In this document: in pieces, positions 30,169-37,536 of the stretch
How positions within the stretch are numbered: the stretch's first letter is position 1
Layout of the letters: every line of letters starts with the position of its first letter
Virus record (IMG/VR): IMGVR_UViG_3300025703_000002
Location: 1-64,000 of that record
DNA length: 64,000 nucleotides
Reading direction: 5' to 3' (one strand)
Source: a virus
Notes under the pieces: generated by a model
Databases searched by the model: none
The model's input: only the letters and a program-made list of their open reading frames with translations
What the model was told of the DNA's origin: nothing
Position numbers and translations under genes: made by a program

Positions 30169-30809
30169 CTGCCTTAATTATGCCATATTAGGGTGATTTA
30201 AGGCAGTCCTAAGCGGTCACGGTGTAAACCGGAAGATGCTTTTAAGACTGGGCCTAGGCAGATACCTAGGGAATGTGATCTAGGCTACGTGCCAGTGTTC
30301 TGTTTGTCTATGTGTGGTAAGGATATAGTCCTAGGAATATAGTCCTAATAGGATTTACCTAGAACGTACCCCGGAAACCAGGGCGTGCCCGAAAGGTCCG
30401 CTTAGTAACTTCCGCCACATGAGTCCGATAGCTTTCTGGATAGCTCGGTCTCGCAAGAGGCCACCGCGCAAGTTGACACCTTGTGCAGCCACGCCCCTAG
30501 ATCAATCGGGTTATTCCCGCCTGCCAGTAGGATTCGTCCCGCTGGCGGACAGAGTAAGTTAGGCTCTGTCAGCGCAATCTTTGTCCTTTGCGTGTTTCAC
30601 GGCGTCTAAGTCGCAAGATGATAGTCGCTTGTTTAACGTGCATTTAATTGGGGGGATAGGGTGAGGGCAATAATCCTACATGCTACATTTGACCTTTCGG
30701 GGTCGCTGGCGTAGCATTAAACCGTTAGCGTCCCAAGACCCAGGGGCGGACTTGTCAGGAGTAGGTCCGGGTTCAGCGTCCTAGTCTTCTAACGGTTTAA
30801 TCCTATGCC
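30169..30809 (+). ncRNA. Candidate large structured RNA 2 (about 640 nt, 12 stems)
   Basis: No ORF of note lies between 30153 and 30925. Stems read in order: 30169-30177/30198-30206 (9 bp), 30253-30258/30265-30270, 30316-30320/30355-30359, 30425-30433/30442-30448, 30447-30452/30457-30462 (GCAA tetraloop), 30466-30472/30480-30486, 30507-30510/30516-30519, 30521-30527/30542-30548, 30548-30554/30564-30570, 30572-30577/30588-30593, 30691-30694/30701-30704, and a 21-bp stem 30708-30728/30789-30809 with one mismatch. Five stems contain G-U wobbles valid only for the plus strand. Size and style recall the large ornate phage RNAs (GOLLD, ROOL), but I cannot assign it to either. Confidence 0.6.
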
Positions 30810-30843
30810 AGATAAAAATAGTTTGGTTTAGGGAAAATAGGGC

Positions 30844-30882
30844 TTGACACATCCGGTTAAGTCCTTATATTCGTATCACCTT
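30844..30882 (+). promoter_or_regulatory. Early promoter P2
   Basis: TTGACA (30844-30849), a 16-bp spacer and TATATT (30866-30871). The ACCTT motif seen after the other promoters follows at 30878. It lies directly after structured RNA 2 and drives the 236-residue early gene. Confidence 0.65.
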
Positions 30883-30988
30883 CAAGTGGCATAGCGTTTA
30901 GGGCATTTTTAGTGTCTTAGACCCTATGCCAAGGCTTAGGGGCGGTTCAATCCTGATCCGTCGTTTCGCTAAAAGTAAGGTTACGCAA

Positions 30989-31699
30989 ATGTCTGTTTTC
31001 AAAGATATCAAGATTCTCGACAGGTCACTCGTGACTTTCGGGCGTACCTACAAAGAAAATCGGGAGCTTGCTCACGATCTTGCCGTTTCGGTGATGTATC
31101 ACACTGCGGCGCACCGTCAGCTCTCCCCTAAGGATCGGTCAGACAAGCTTCACCGCTTTTACGACATTCTGAAAAAGGCCGATCAAGACGCTTTCCGCCA
31201 ATGGGCTTCGGCGCTTGTCACTTGGAAGATCCAAGAGAACGGCAAGGAAGTGACGAAGCGTTGGCTCTCAGGCTCGCGTGACGAAGCCGGACTCTTTGCC
31301 TTCAAGATCATCGAAGGGACAAAGGTTCAATCGGATCAATTCGCGGCAGATATCGACCGTATTGATTCTCTGCCGAGTTTCTTCGATCATGAACCCTCAA
31401 GCCGGCCTCCGGGATTTTTTGGAGATACAGAGCTTCTAAAGGCTCTGAAAAATCTTTTAAAGAAAGCCTCGGACGGGCGGAAAGAAAATCGAATCTCTGA
31501 CACGGTTTTCAACATCGTCGAGATCGCCGAGCTGCAAATCGAGAAGAGCCTGCAATCGACCGGAAGGCCTCTAGGCGAGAGTCAACCGGCTTCAATCGTT
31601 CCTCCGGCGGACCTTTCGAAAGCTCAAGAATCTCAAGCCAAGACTGCCCGTCACGGTGGCAAGGCTCTTGAGGCGAAAGAGGAAAAGGTTGCGGCTTAG
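30989..31699 (+). CDS. Early hypothetical protein, 236 aa
   Basis: Start ATG 30989 (MSVFKDIKILDRSLVTFGRT) is preferred over the more upstream 30926. AAGG lies a few bases before it and the upstream residues look like untranslated leader. The protein is highly charged and mainly helical, with a folded-looking N-terminal 110 residues and a Lys/Glu/Ala-rich tail (AKTARHGGKALEAKEEKVAA). It has its own promoter and terminator, so it is an abundantly made, separately controlled early product. It could be a nucleic-acid-binding or host-takeover protein. No family is recognised. Confidence 0.6.
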   Translation: MSVFKDIKILDRSLVTFGRTYKENRELAHDLAVSVMYHTAAHRQLSPKDRSDKLHRFYDILKKADQDAFRQWASALVTWKIQENGKEVTKRWLSGSRDEAGLFAFKIIEGTKVQSDQFAADIDRIDSLPSFFDHEPSSRPPGFFGDTELLKALKNLLKKASDGRKENRISDTVFNIVEIAELQIEKSLQSTGRPLGESQPASIVPPADLSKAQESQAKTARHGGKALEAKEEKVAA

Positions 31700-31759
31700 T
31701 TTCATGAATTAGGTGCTACACGAGCAAGCTCTTGTGAAGATCGCCGCCTAATTAACTCC

Positions 31760-31814
31760 CCCCGGTTTTCTCTAGGGTTCCTGAGTCGGAGCTTTAGAGG
31801 AAACCGGGGCTTTT
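31760..31814 (+). terminator. Intrinsic terminator after the 236-residue gene
   Basis: A long stem (31760-31774 with 31795-31809, CCCCGGTTTtctcta/tagaggAAACCGGGG) is followed by CTTTTCT. It ends the P2 unit. Confidence 0.6.
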
Positions 31815-31872
31815 CTGCGTCCAGATTTCGAGACTTTGAAAGGGGCCTCTTGGCCCTTTGTCTTTTCCGACT

Positions 31873-32194
31873 GGTGGCCACATAGGTGGCCCATAAATCC
31901 AATCTTCGAAGGTATGAGAGGGTCCTGTGGTCATAACGGTTTACGTCACTGAAACAGATATCGAGAGCGGCCGGAAGTATACTCTCACGTCTTGTCCTAT
32001 TGCGTTCGCCCTGTCTCGAATCACTAGAAAAAGGATTAGTGTCGGGGCGCGACGTTTTCGTGAAGTGGGGATGAGTACCGACTATCCCCTACCTGCCTCG
32101 GCAGTTAGTTTTATTGCTGCGTTTGATCTTGGGAAAGAGATTCATCCGTTTTCCTTTAAGGTTAATATCTAGGTGGCCCCATAGGTGGCCCCAT
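31873..32194 (+). repeat. Paired GGTGGCC repeat flanking a small gene
   Basis: Two near-identical 22-23-bp copies of GGTGGCC-[A/C]CATA-GGTGGCCC-CAT, at 31873-31894 and 32172-32194. Each holds two GGTGGCC half-sites 12 bp apart. One copy is about 30 bp before the small gene at 31927, the other begins at its stop codon. They could be operators or the recombination boundaries of a cassette. After the second copy, about 180 bp to 32378 contain only a doubtful 42-residue ORF (32218). Confidence 0.5.
31927..32172 (+). CDS. Early hypothetical protein, 81 aa
   Basis: GTG start. The N-terminal TVYVTETDIESGRK followed by CPIAFALSR resembles small early phage proteins with a Cys-Pro-I/V-A core. I know no function. 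It is flanked by the paired repeats described at 31873-32194. Confidence 0.5.
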   Translation: MVITVYVTETDIESGRKYTLTSCPIAFALSRITRKRISVGARRFREVGMSTDYPLPASAVSFIAAFDLGKEIHPFSFKVNI

Positions 32195-32378
32195 GGCTTG
32201 GTAACGAAGATTTTCATGCCGCACATAGAAGCAATCTTCTCCGTAAAGACCCCGGATGGTACTCTAAGTTCTCGTGGTCTGAATCCACGGATCTGCCTTA
32301 TCTTTGGCCGGTTTAATCGGGGGATCACGATAAGACTCTATTAGCTAAGTTCCACCTAGGATTTAACAGGAGGGGAAG

Positions 32379-32609
32379 ATGGCACTATCCGTTGCGTCGA
32401 CGGCCAACGACTACATGCAGGAATTATTCAAGACTCCGGCGAGGGCTATGGTCTTGTTTTTAGACGTGTCCAAAGATCTCCCGTGGAAAGACCGATTGCG
32501 TCTTCAAGTTCAGGTCAACACGGTGTCTAAGTGTCTCTCGTGTATCCCTGCCGACGATCTTGTTCCGGCCATAAAATGGCTTCGGGCAATGTCCGGCCAG
32601 AATGCCTAA
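32379..32609 (+). CDS. Early hypothetical protein, 76 aa
   Basis: ATG after a strong ACAGGAGGGGAAG site. The protein is helical (YMQELFKTPARAMVLFLDVS, then LQVQVNTVSKCLSCI) and ends in a Trp-rich helix. No family is recognised. Confidence 0.5.
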   Translation: MALSVASTANDYMQELFKTPARAMVLFLDVSKDLPWKDRLRLQVQVNTVSKCLSCIPADDLVPAIKWLRAMSGQNA

Positions 32610-32619
32610 GGAGGTTTGA

Positions 32620-32727
32620 ATGTTGTCGGATAATGATTTGGTTTGCGCCGTCTTCGCTGTTCTAGTCATCCCTTTGTGCATTCTAATTGGATACGTAGCC
32701 TACCTAGATCACCGCCATTTAAGGTGA
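32620..32727 (+). CDS. Small membrane protein, 35 aa
   Basis: ATG 32620 after AAGGAGGTTTGA. One transmembrane helix (VCAVFAVLVIPLCILIGYV) and a short basic tail. Function unknown. Confidence 0.55.
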   Translation: MLSDNDLVCAVFAVLVIPLCILIGYVAYLDHRHLR

Positions 32728-32744
32728 ACCTAAAGGAGAATCTA

Positions 32745-33062
32745 ATGCAAGTCTCGGATCTTAAAGTCGGCGACAAGTTCACTTTTGAGTATACCGTGAA
32801 GTGCTGCCACGACGCCGGAGTCCGTTGCGAGGCCTCGAATGGGGATATCCTCCGATTTAGCAAATATGAAAGAATCCATTCCCGGACGTATCGGGCCTCG
32901 ATTCCGATAAAAGTCGGGGATATCGTAAGAAGCGCTCATCTTTGTCAGAGTCAGCGGTACGAGGTTCTCGGAATTAACGGGACACTTGTCTGGATACGCG
33001 ATCTTAACACCTCCCAGTATCATACGGACCATCTAGTGGACTTTACGCTTGACAACTCTTGA
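32745..33062 (+). CDS. Beta-barrel-like early protein, member 1 of a four-gene family
   Basis: Start ATG 32745 (after TAAAGGAGAATCTA) gives 105 residues. The pattern (VSDLKVGDKFTFEYTV, PIKVGDIVRS, RYEVLGINGTLVWIRDLN, LDNS) recurs in the products at 42980, 43336 and 43656. It looks like a small SH3/KOW-type barrel made of two GD-I-V turns. The gene end holds promoter P3, exactly as its paralogue at 42980 holds P4. Function unknown. Confidence 0.6.
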   Translation: MQVSDLKVGDKFTFEYTVKCCHDAGVRCEASNGDILRFSKYERIHSRTYRASIPIKVGDIVRSAHLCQSQRYEVLGINGTLVWIRDLNTSQYHTDHLVDFTLDNS

Positions 33063-33100
33063 AAAGTATGATACCCTATTTATACCTTCCAAGGGGTATA
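33049..33100 (+). promoter_or_regulatory. Early promoter P3 with leader hairpin
   Basis: TTGACA (33049-33054), a 17-bp spacer and TACCCT (33072-33077) preceded by TGA. A 6-bp hairpin follows (33081-33086/33095-33100) with ACCTT in its 5-prime half. The promoter overlaps the last codons of the upstream gene. It is almost the same in sequence as P4 (43263), so the two arose by duplication. Confidence 0.65.
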
Positions 33101-33143
33101 CCTAGGTTCCCATACCTTGGATTCTAACAGGGGGTAATTGCAA

Positions 33144-33230
33144 ATGTATAAAGATGCTATCGTAGCTGTTTGTCTAGGACTATTTGCAGGCTTGATGACT
33201 TACGCCATAATCTCTATTCTCGTGCATTAA
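33144..33230 (+). CDS. 28-residue membrane peptide
   Basis: ATG 33144 (MYKDAIVAVCLGLFAGLMTY...) with an upstream GGGGGTAA site. The whole peptide is one hydrophobic helix with a short polar start. It is too short to classify. Confidence 0.45.
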   Translation: MYKDAIVAVCLGLFAGLMTYAIISILVH

Positions 33231-33243
33231 ATAGGGGATTGAA

Positions 33244-33516
33244 ATGCTACACAAGTTTTACGTGGGGTCCCGCGAGACGGGCATTGCATGTATGCAGATC
33301 TACGGGGATTCGAAGAAAGAGGCTATCCAACGTCTAATCAAAATGACAGGCGGGGAGATCCCCTTTGTCTACTTCAATTCAGTTAATGGGGTTGACGTGG
33401 TTTCCGATGTACTCCACGAGGAATCTTCGGTAACAGCCCTAGAGCCGACTCCTCACGCCTATATCTGTCAACAAGCGATGAGGCAGGAACGGAACTCTCT
33501 AAAAGAGATTCTTTAG
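33244..33516 (+). CDS. Early hypothetical protein, 90 aa
   Basis: ATG after ATAGGGGATTGAA. A small alpha/beta product (MLHKFYVGSRETGIACMQIY, KEAIQRLIKMTGG) with no recognised family. It is in the P3 operon. Confidence 0.5.
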   Translation: MLHKFYVGSRETGIACMQIYGDSKKEAIQRLIKMTGGEIPFVYFNSVNGVDVVSDVLHEESSVTALEPTPHAYICQQAMRQERNSLKEIL

Positions 33517-33525
33517 GAGCCTCAA

Positions 33526-33672
33526 ATGAACCTTCAGGAATACCTTAAGGCAGACCGGCAATGGCCTAGATATCTGAGGATATCCCACGCCCGGCATAAG
33601 CTTAAGATCTCTGAGACCGTCGAGGACAAGATTTTCTGGAATGCCGTCCTTTTGGCAAATTACAGACATTAA
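33526..33672 (+). CDS. Small basic protein, 48 aa
   Basis: ATG 33526 shortly after TAGGAG. The product (MNLQEYLKADRQWPRYLRIS...) is rich in Arg, Lys and Trp and ends HKLKISETVEDKIFWNAVLL. A DNA- or RNA-binding role is possible. It ends 6 bp before the tRNA-like RNA. Confidence 0.45.
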   Translation: MNLQEYLKADRQWPRYLRISHARHKLKISETVEDKIFWNAVLLANYRH

Positions 33673-33678
33673 CAGTTT

Positions 33679-33795
33679 GGTGCGGCCTCGTCGGGAGGGG
33701 CGTGGTTCGAGTCCACGGGAAGCTTGGAGGGTTGGCGGTTCGATTCCGTCACTGTAGGGATGGTCCCATAGAGGTTCGATTCCTCTCCCGCACCA
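33679..33795 (+). ncRNA. tRNA-like RNA with three T-arms
   Basis: A 7-bp outer helix (33679-33685/33788-33794, then A) with the final bases GCACCA resembles a tRNA acceptor. Inside are three perfect T-arm hairpins of 5 bp with 7-base loops: 33701-33717 (loop TTCGAGT), 33734-33750 (loop TTCGATT) and 33770-33786 (loop TTCGATT). Two small extra stems are 33686-33689/33695-33698 and 33757-33759/33765-33767. No anticodon or D arm of normal length is present. It looks like a collapsed tRNA array or a tRNA mimic, and is not a normal tRNA gene. Confidence 0.55.
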
Positions 33796-33806
33796 ATTTA
33801 TTATAG

Positions 33807-33832
33807 GAGCCCTTGTGGGCTCTTTTCTTTTT
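33807..33832 (+). terminator. Intrinsic terminator after the tRNA-like RNA
   Basis: A GAGCCC/GGGCTC stem (33807-33812/33817-33822) with a TTGT loop and a U-rich tail (33823-33832). It ends the tRNA-like RNA and may also attenuate entry into the amidoligase cluster, whose first ATG is 13 bp further. Confidence 0.8.
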
Positions 33833-33844
33833 ATAGGAAAATAA

Positions 33845-34756
33845 ATGGAAGCAGACGTTACCGGGGAGGCAGTCTCGTCTGCCTTAAAGTTCCTCGAACA
33901 GGATTCAAAGAAAAGTGGAGCACTAAACCGGTGGTCTTTTGTTCATCCCAGTGGAAAAAGATTTGATCGTTCCGGGCCGTGTTTTTGGGAACTTAGACCT
34001 GAAGCAAACAATCGTGAGGTGTCGCCCCCTACCGGATGTCTCACTGTGACCTATTCGGGGGGACACGGCGCGTATTCAAACGGAGTTAAGTACGAATATG
34101 GCGACGACTCCAAAGATTTTGTTGAGTTTCTTGTCGGTCCTGAGAGTCCGTGGAGATCTTCATTAGTTCCGTTTCTGGTTTTTAAAGATCCTAAGAAGAT
34201 CTTTGACGATCGCGGGTTTATCTTCGGAAATCTCTCCGAGATTAACTTCCTCGTCTTAAAGAACTTCTTGATTGCGACACGGATGTGCATGGAGTTCCCG
34301 AATAAGTTCCAGGTGATGAAGACTTTGATCTCTAAAGGAGTCTCAAGATTTGACTCTTATATTACGGCTCAGAGCTTCTCGACAGTAGGCGGGACATTTA
34401 ACGTGTCATATCAATCTGGACACGAACCCTTCTCGTCCCACGAGATGGCACTCCTTATCGATCGACTTCGATCAGGAGAGGTTAACGGGACACACAAATC
34501 TTTTTATGGTGGCAAGGAGATTAAGACTGTTTCGTGTTTTCTGTCATTTTCGTCGCCGTTTTATTCCGAGATCCCTCGGCAGATAAAATCGATCTATGAC
34601 GTGTCCTCGCCTTCTCTAGAGGTTCTTCTTAAATACGCCAAGTCCCTTAGTGATAATGTCCCGGAAGTTTCCGGAACACCAGAGCCACGAAAGAAGCGAA
34701 TGCCTGTCTGTATCAATCGAGGGCCCTTCGAGGCTAAAGAGGAGATTGACTTTTGA
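33845..34756 (+). CDS. First protein of the amidoligase cluster, unknown, 303 aa
   Basis: ATG after ATAGGAAAATAA. The N-terminal region (VHPSGKRFDRSGPCFWELRP) and middle (TGCLTVTYSGGHGAYSNGVK, ILVLKNFLIATRMC-like helix) have no family I recognise. A polar C-terminus ends KKRMPVCINRGPFEAKEE. The gene ends with a TTGA overlap with the GATase gene, so it is translationally coupled. It may be the substrate or a scaffold of the amidoligase pathway, or an extra modifying enzyme. Confidence 0.5.
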   Translation: MEADVTGEAVSSALKFLEQDSKKSGALNRWSFVHPSGKRFDRSGPCFWELRPEANNREVSPPTGCLTVTYSGGHGAYSNGVKYEYGDDSKDFVEFLVGPESPWRSSLVPFLVFKDPKKIFDDRGFIFGNLSEINFLVLKNFLIATRMCMEFPNKFQVMKTLISKGVSRFDSYITAQSFSTVGGTFNVSYQSGHEPFSSHEMALLIDRLRSGEVNGTHKSFYGGKEIKTVSCFLSFSSPFYSEIPRQIKSIYDVSSPSLEVLLKYAKSLSDNVPEVSGTPEPRKKRMPVCINRGPFEAKEEIDF

Positions 34757-35400
34757 AGAACAGTGTTTACGTCGTCGATGGAGATTATCTTATCGAGAAG
34801 ATGTTTCGGAAACGTGGGTACTTCCTTACAGACACCCCTGACGGGGCGGAAATCCTAGTTTTTACTGGAGGTCATGACGTGACTCCTAGTTATTACGGAA
34901 TGGGCCGTCATCCGACTACGTCTAACTCTGAGGCCAGAGATTCAAGGGAGAAGACGTTCTTTCTCGAATCAGAGGGAAAACTTCGTGTCGGAATCTGCCG
35001 GGGATCTCAGTTCCTTTGTGTAATGAACGGCGGAACGCTGTATCAAGACGTTGATGGCCACTGTAACGGCCCACATAATCTGATTTATACAGACGACACC
35101 GGGAAAGACTCCGTCATCACGGTCACGAGTACACATCACCAGATGATGCGACCAAGCTATGCTGCCGATCCTAACGGTGGCTACAACTACCGTCTTTGGG
35201 GTTTTGCTGCTGAAAGTTCGTATCGCAATTTTGAACCCCGAGACCACCAAAAACCGACTCAATCCGAGGAAGGTCCTGACTCGGAGATCGTATTTTTCCC
35301 CGAGACTCGTTCGTTATGCTTTCAGGGCCATCCTGAGTATGACCTTAAATCCTGTGAAGACCTTTTCTTCTCCTGTCTTAATCGCGCCCTTTCGTATTAA
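34753..35400 (+). CDS. Class I glutamine amidotransferase / peptidase C26-like
   Basis: A 215-residue protein from a TTG start. The nucleophile elbow RVGICRGSQFLCVMNGG gives catalytic Cys82, and the C-terminal FQGHPEY supplies His and Glu of the triad. It either releases ammonia from glutamine for the ligases or hydrolyses gamma-glutamyl bonds. The fold is known from phage amidoligase clusters. Its position directly before a class II amidotransferase and two ligases supports a joint pathway. Confidence 0.75.
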   Translation: MKNSVYVVDGDYLIEKMFRKRGYFLTDTPDGAEILVFTGGHDVTPSYYGMGRHPTTSNSEARDSREKTFFLESEGKLRVGICRGSQFLCVMNGGTLYQDVDGHCNGPHNLIYTDDTGKDSVITVTSTHHQMMRPSYAADPNGGYNYRLWGFAAESSYRNFEPRDHQKPTQSEEGPDSEIVFFPETRSLCFQGHPEYDLKSCEDLFFSCLNRALSY

Positions 35401-35415
35401 TCAAAGGATTTCTGA

Positions 35416-36720
35416 ATGTGTGGACTTACAGCAGCATACGCGTCTGATCTTCGTTTGAATGAGCTTGGAGTTCTTAGGACTCTTCTCCAATTGTCTGATT
35501 TCCGGGGCGGCTACGGGGCAGGTGAAGTTTCGGTTAACAAGAAAGGCGAGATTCATTTCATTAAAGATCATTTCTCTGCCTATGATCTTGTGAATACAAA
35601 GTCATTCAACGACCGAATGAAAGAAGATATCTCCCTCGTCATAGGTCATTCTAGATACCCTACAAAAGGCAAGGAGAATCGGACTAACGCCCATCCCCAC
35701 AGTACCGCAAAAGTCATCGGGGTCCATAACGGGACGATGCAGGCCGTGATGGAGAAGCCTGTGACGTCTACCGAGAGCGATTCAAAGACTCTCTTCGAGG
35801 CTGTATCTAATTTTGGCATCGAGGAGGTTATCTCAAAATCTCCTGGGGCCTATGCGTTAATGTGGGTCGATAAAGAAGCCAAAGAATTCAGGATTCTCAG
35901 AAACCACGAGAGACCACTTTTCTTCGCCAAGATTAAACCGTTTGTGAGTTCAAAAGACAATGAATTCCGAAGTCTCTTTCTCTCGTCTGAGAAACGTATG
36001 CTTCAATTCGCTCTTGACCGACACGGCCTTCTCAACGAAGCGGTTCTAGGAGAGGTTATCACGAACAAGATGATTTGCTTTCCTCTGTGTCCCGAACCAG
36101 GGTTTCTACCCGAACCTACGGCAGTAATTATCCCAGAGTGTAGAAGGCACTACTATTCGAAGTCGTCAGAATGGTATAAAGATCGTGAATGGGATTCAAC
36201 GACGCATTCGTTTATAGAACACAACGAAAATCGAATGACGTGGCGAGACGGTCAATTCTATGACGTAACTCCGGCCGGTGTCGAGATTCCTTGGTCGAAG
36301 CAGAAGACTGCTGCTAGTCCAGTTACTGGCGCGGGGAAGAACGTCGTCCTATTCGGTTCTAAGGCGGATACGGCAATTCCGACCCCTCTTGAGAAGGAGA
36401 TTCTTAGAAAGCAAAAGCTTCAATTTCCCGACGATGCAAAAGTCTCTCTTCCAGACATTGGAGTCGAGACAGATTTCTCAGACGAGTCGATTCTCCTTAA
36501 AGAGACTTCTAAGGGAAATTGGGTGGCGTTGAGGGTATACCAAGAATACCTCGAATCAGGATGCTCGTGGTGTTCTAAACCGTTGTCTCTCCACGAGGCG
36601 AGGAATAAGAAAACAGCTCCGCACTTCTTCAGTAAGGCTGAATTTTTGTGCTCAGACTGCCAGAAATCCGAGGATGCTTCGTACCTAGTCGGACTTGATT
36701 ATACAAAGGCCCTTCAATGA
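35416..36720 (+). CDS. Class II glutamine amidotransferase (Ntn hydrolase)
   Basis: A 434-residue protein. The N-terminal MCGLTAAY gives the nucleophile Cys2 after Met removal. VIGHSRYPTKG, NAHPH and GVHNGT are the conserved glutamine-binding motifs, so it should hydrolyse glutamine to glutamate and ammonia. The C-terminal 200 residues are not a synthase domain. They end in a small zinc site (CSWC and CSDC). Thus the ammonia must go to another protein, presumably an encoded ligase. Stop and next start overlap as ATGA. Confidence 0.8.
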   Translation: MCGLTAAYASDLRLNELGVLRTLLQLSDFRGGYGAGEVSVNKKGEIHFIKDHFSAYDLVNTKSFNDRMKEDISLVIGHSRYPTKGKENRTNAHPHSTAKVIGVHNGTMQAVMEKPVTSTESDSKTLFEAVSNFGIEEVISKSPGAYALMWVDKEAKEFRILRNHERPLFFAKIKPFVSSKDNEFRSLFLSSEKRMLQFALDRHGLLNEAVLGEVITNKMICFPLCPEPGFLPEPTAVIIPECRRHYYSKSSEWYKDREWDSTTHSFIEHNENRMTWRDGQFYDVTPAGVEIPWSKQKTAASPVTGAGKNVVLFGSKADTAIPTPLEKEILRKQKLQFPDDAKVSLPDIGVETDFSDESILLKETSKGNWVALRVYQEYLESGCSWCSKPLSLHEARNKKTAPHFFSKAEFLCSDCQKSEDASYLVGLDYTKALQ

Positions 36721-37523
36721 TTCTAACGATCGGTGCAGACCCTGAGGTTTTTGTTCGTCTCGAGGATAAATTCATATCCGGGCATACATTTCCGTGCGGC
36801 TCAAAAGAATTTCCAAGGAAATTGGATTCAGGATCGGTTCAAGTCGATGGCCTTGCTTTAGAGTTCAACGTTCTTCCCTCAGAGACTCGTGGAGAATTCG
36901 TAGACAATACGATTAAAATCTATCGAGACTTAAACAGTCTCGTGAAGTCTATTAATCCCCGAGCATCGCTAGAGGCAATTCCTACGGTTGTCTTTGGTGA
37001 AGAGTACCTGAAATCTCTCCCTAAGGAGGTTTCTCGCCTCGGGTGTAATCCAGATTTTAATGCGTATACGATGTCAGAGAATCCAGTTCCTGACTCTGAG
37101 CAACCGTTTCGGACAGGAGCTGGGCATGTCCATATCGGATTTACAAAAGATGCCGATCCGAGTTCGATGGAGCATTTACAGGTATGCTCTGAATTAACGA
37201 AAGAACTCGATTACTTTCTAGGTCTTCCGTCTCTTGCATGGGATTCTGATGAAAAACGAAGATCCTTGTATGGAAAGCCAGGAGCTTTCAGACCAAAATC
37301 TTACGGAATGGAATACCGCGTCTTGTCTAACGCGTGGCTTCGGTCCAGATCTACAATGGAAATTGTTTACGATCAAACGGTCAGATGTGTCGCTAGAAAG
37401 TTTTCTTCGAAGAAGAAGCCTCTTTATGAGAAGTACGGAGACCTAGCGAAGACTCTGATAAATGAAAATCAGGTCTCGTGGATGAAGGGATACCAAAAAG
37501 TTTCTAACGATGTTTTTAATTAA
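36717..37523 (+). CDS. Phage COOH-NH2 ligase type 2 (amidoligase)
   Basis: A 268-residue protein beginning MILTIGADPEVFVRLEDKF, the hallmark start of the type 2 phage COOH-NH2 ligase family (glutamine-synthetase-like fold). It also has SVQVDGLALEFNVLPSETRG, GAGHVHIGF and GMEYRVLSNAWL, which supply the metal- and ATP-binding acids and His. It should join an amine to a carboxylate using ATP. It overlaps the amidotransferase gene. Confidence 0.8.
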   Translation: MILTIGADPEVFVRLEDKFISGHTFPCGSKEFPRKLDSGSVQVDGLALEFNVLPSETRGEFVDNTIKIYRDLNSLVKSINPRASLEAIPTVVFGEEYLKSLPKEVSRLGCNPDFNAYTMSENPVPDSEQPFRTGAGHVHIGFTKDADPSSMEHLQVCSELTKELDYFLGLPSLAWDSDEKRRSLYGKPGAFRPKSYGMEYRVLSNAWLRSRSTMEIVYDQTVRCVARKFSSKKKPLYEKYGDLAKTLINENQVSWMKGYQKVSNDVFN

Positions 37524-37536
37524 TTAAGGTCTCAAA

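Noticed and set aside
30474-30479. TTGACA-like sequence inside structured RNA 2
   Set aside because: It lies in a hairpin loop and has no -10 at the right distance.
32218-32346. 42-residue ORF (MPHIEAIFSVKT...) after the second GGTGGCC repeat
   Set aside because: Composition is plausible but there is no ribosome site and no recognisable family; I could not support it as a gene.
33679-33795. Ordinary tRNA gene
   Set aside because: No D-arm or anticodon arm of normal size, and three T-arms; listed instead as a tRNA-like RNA.
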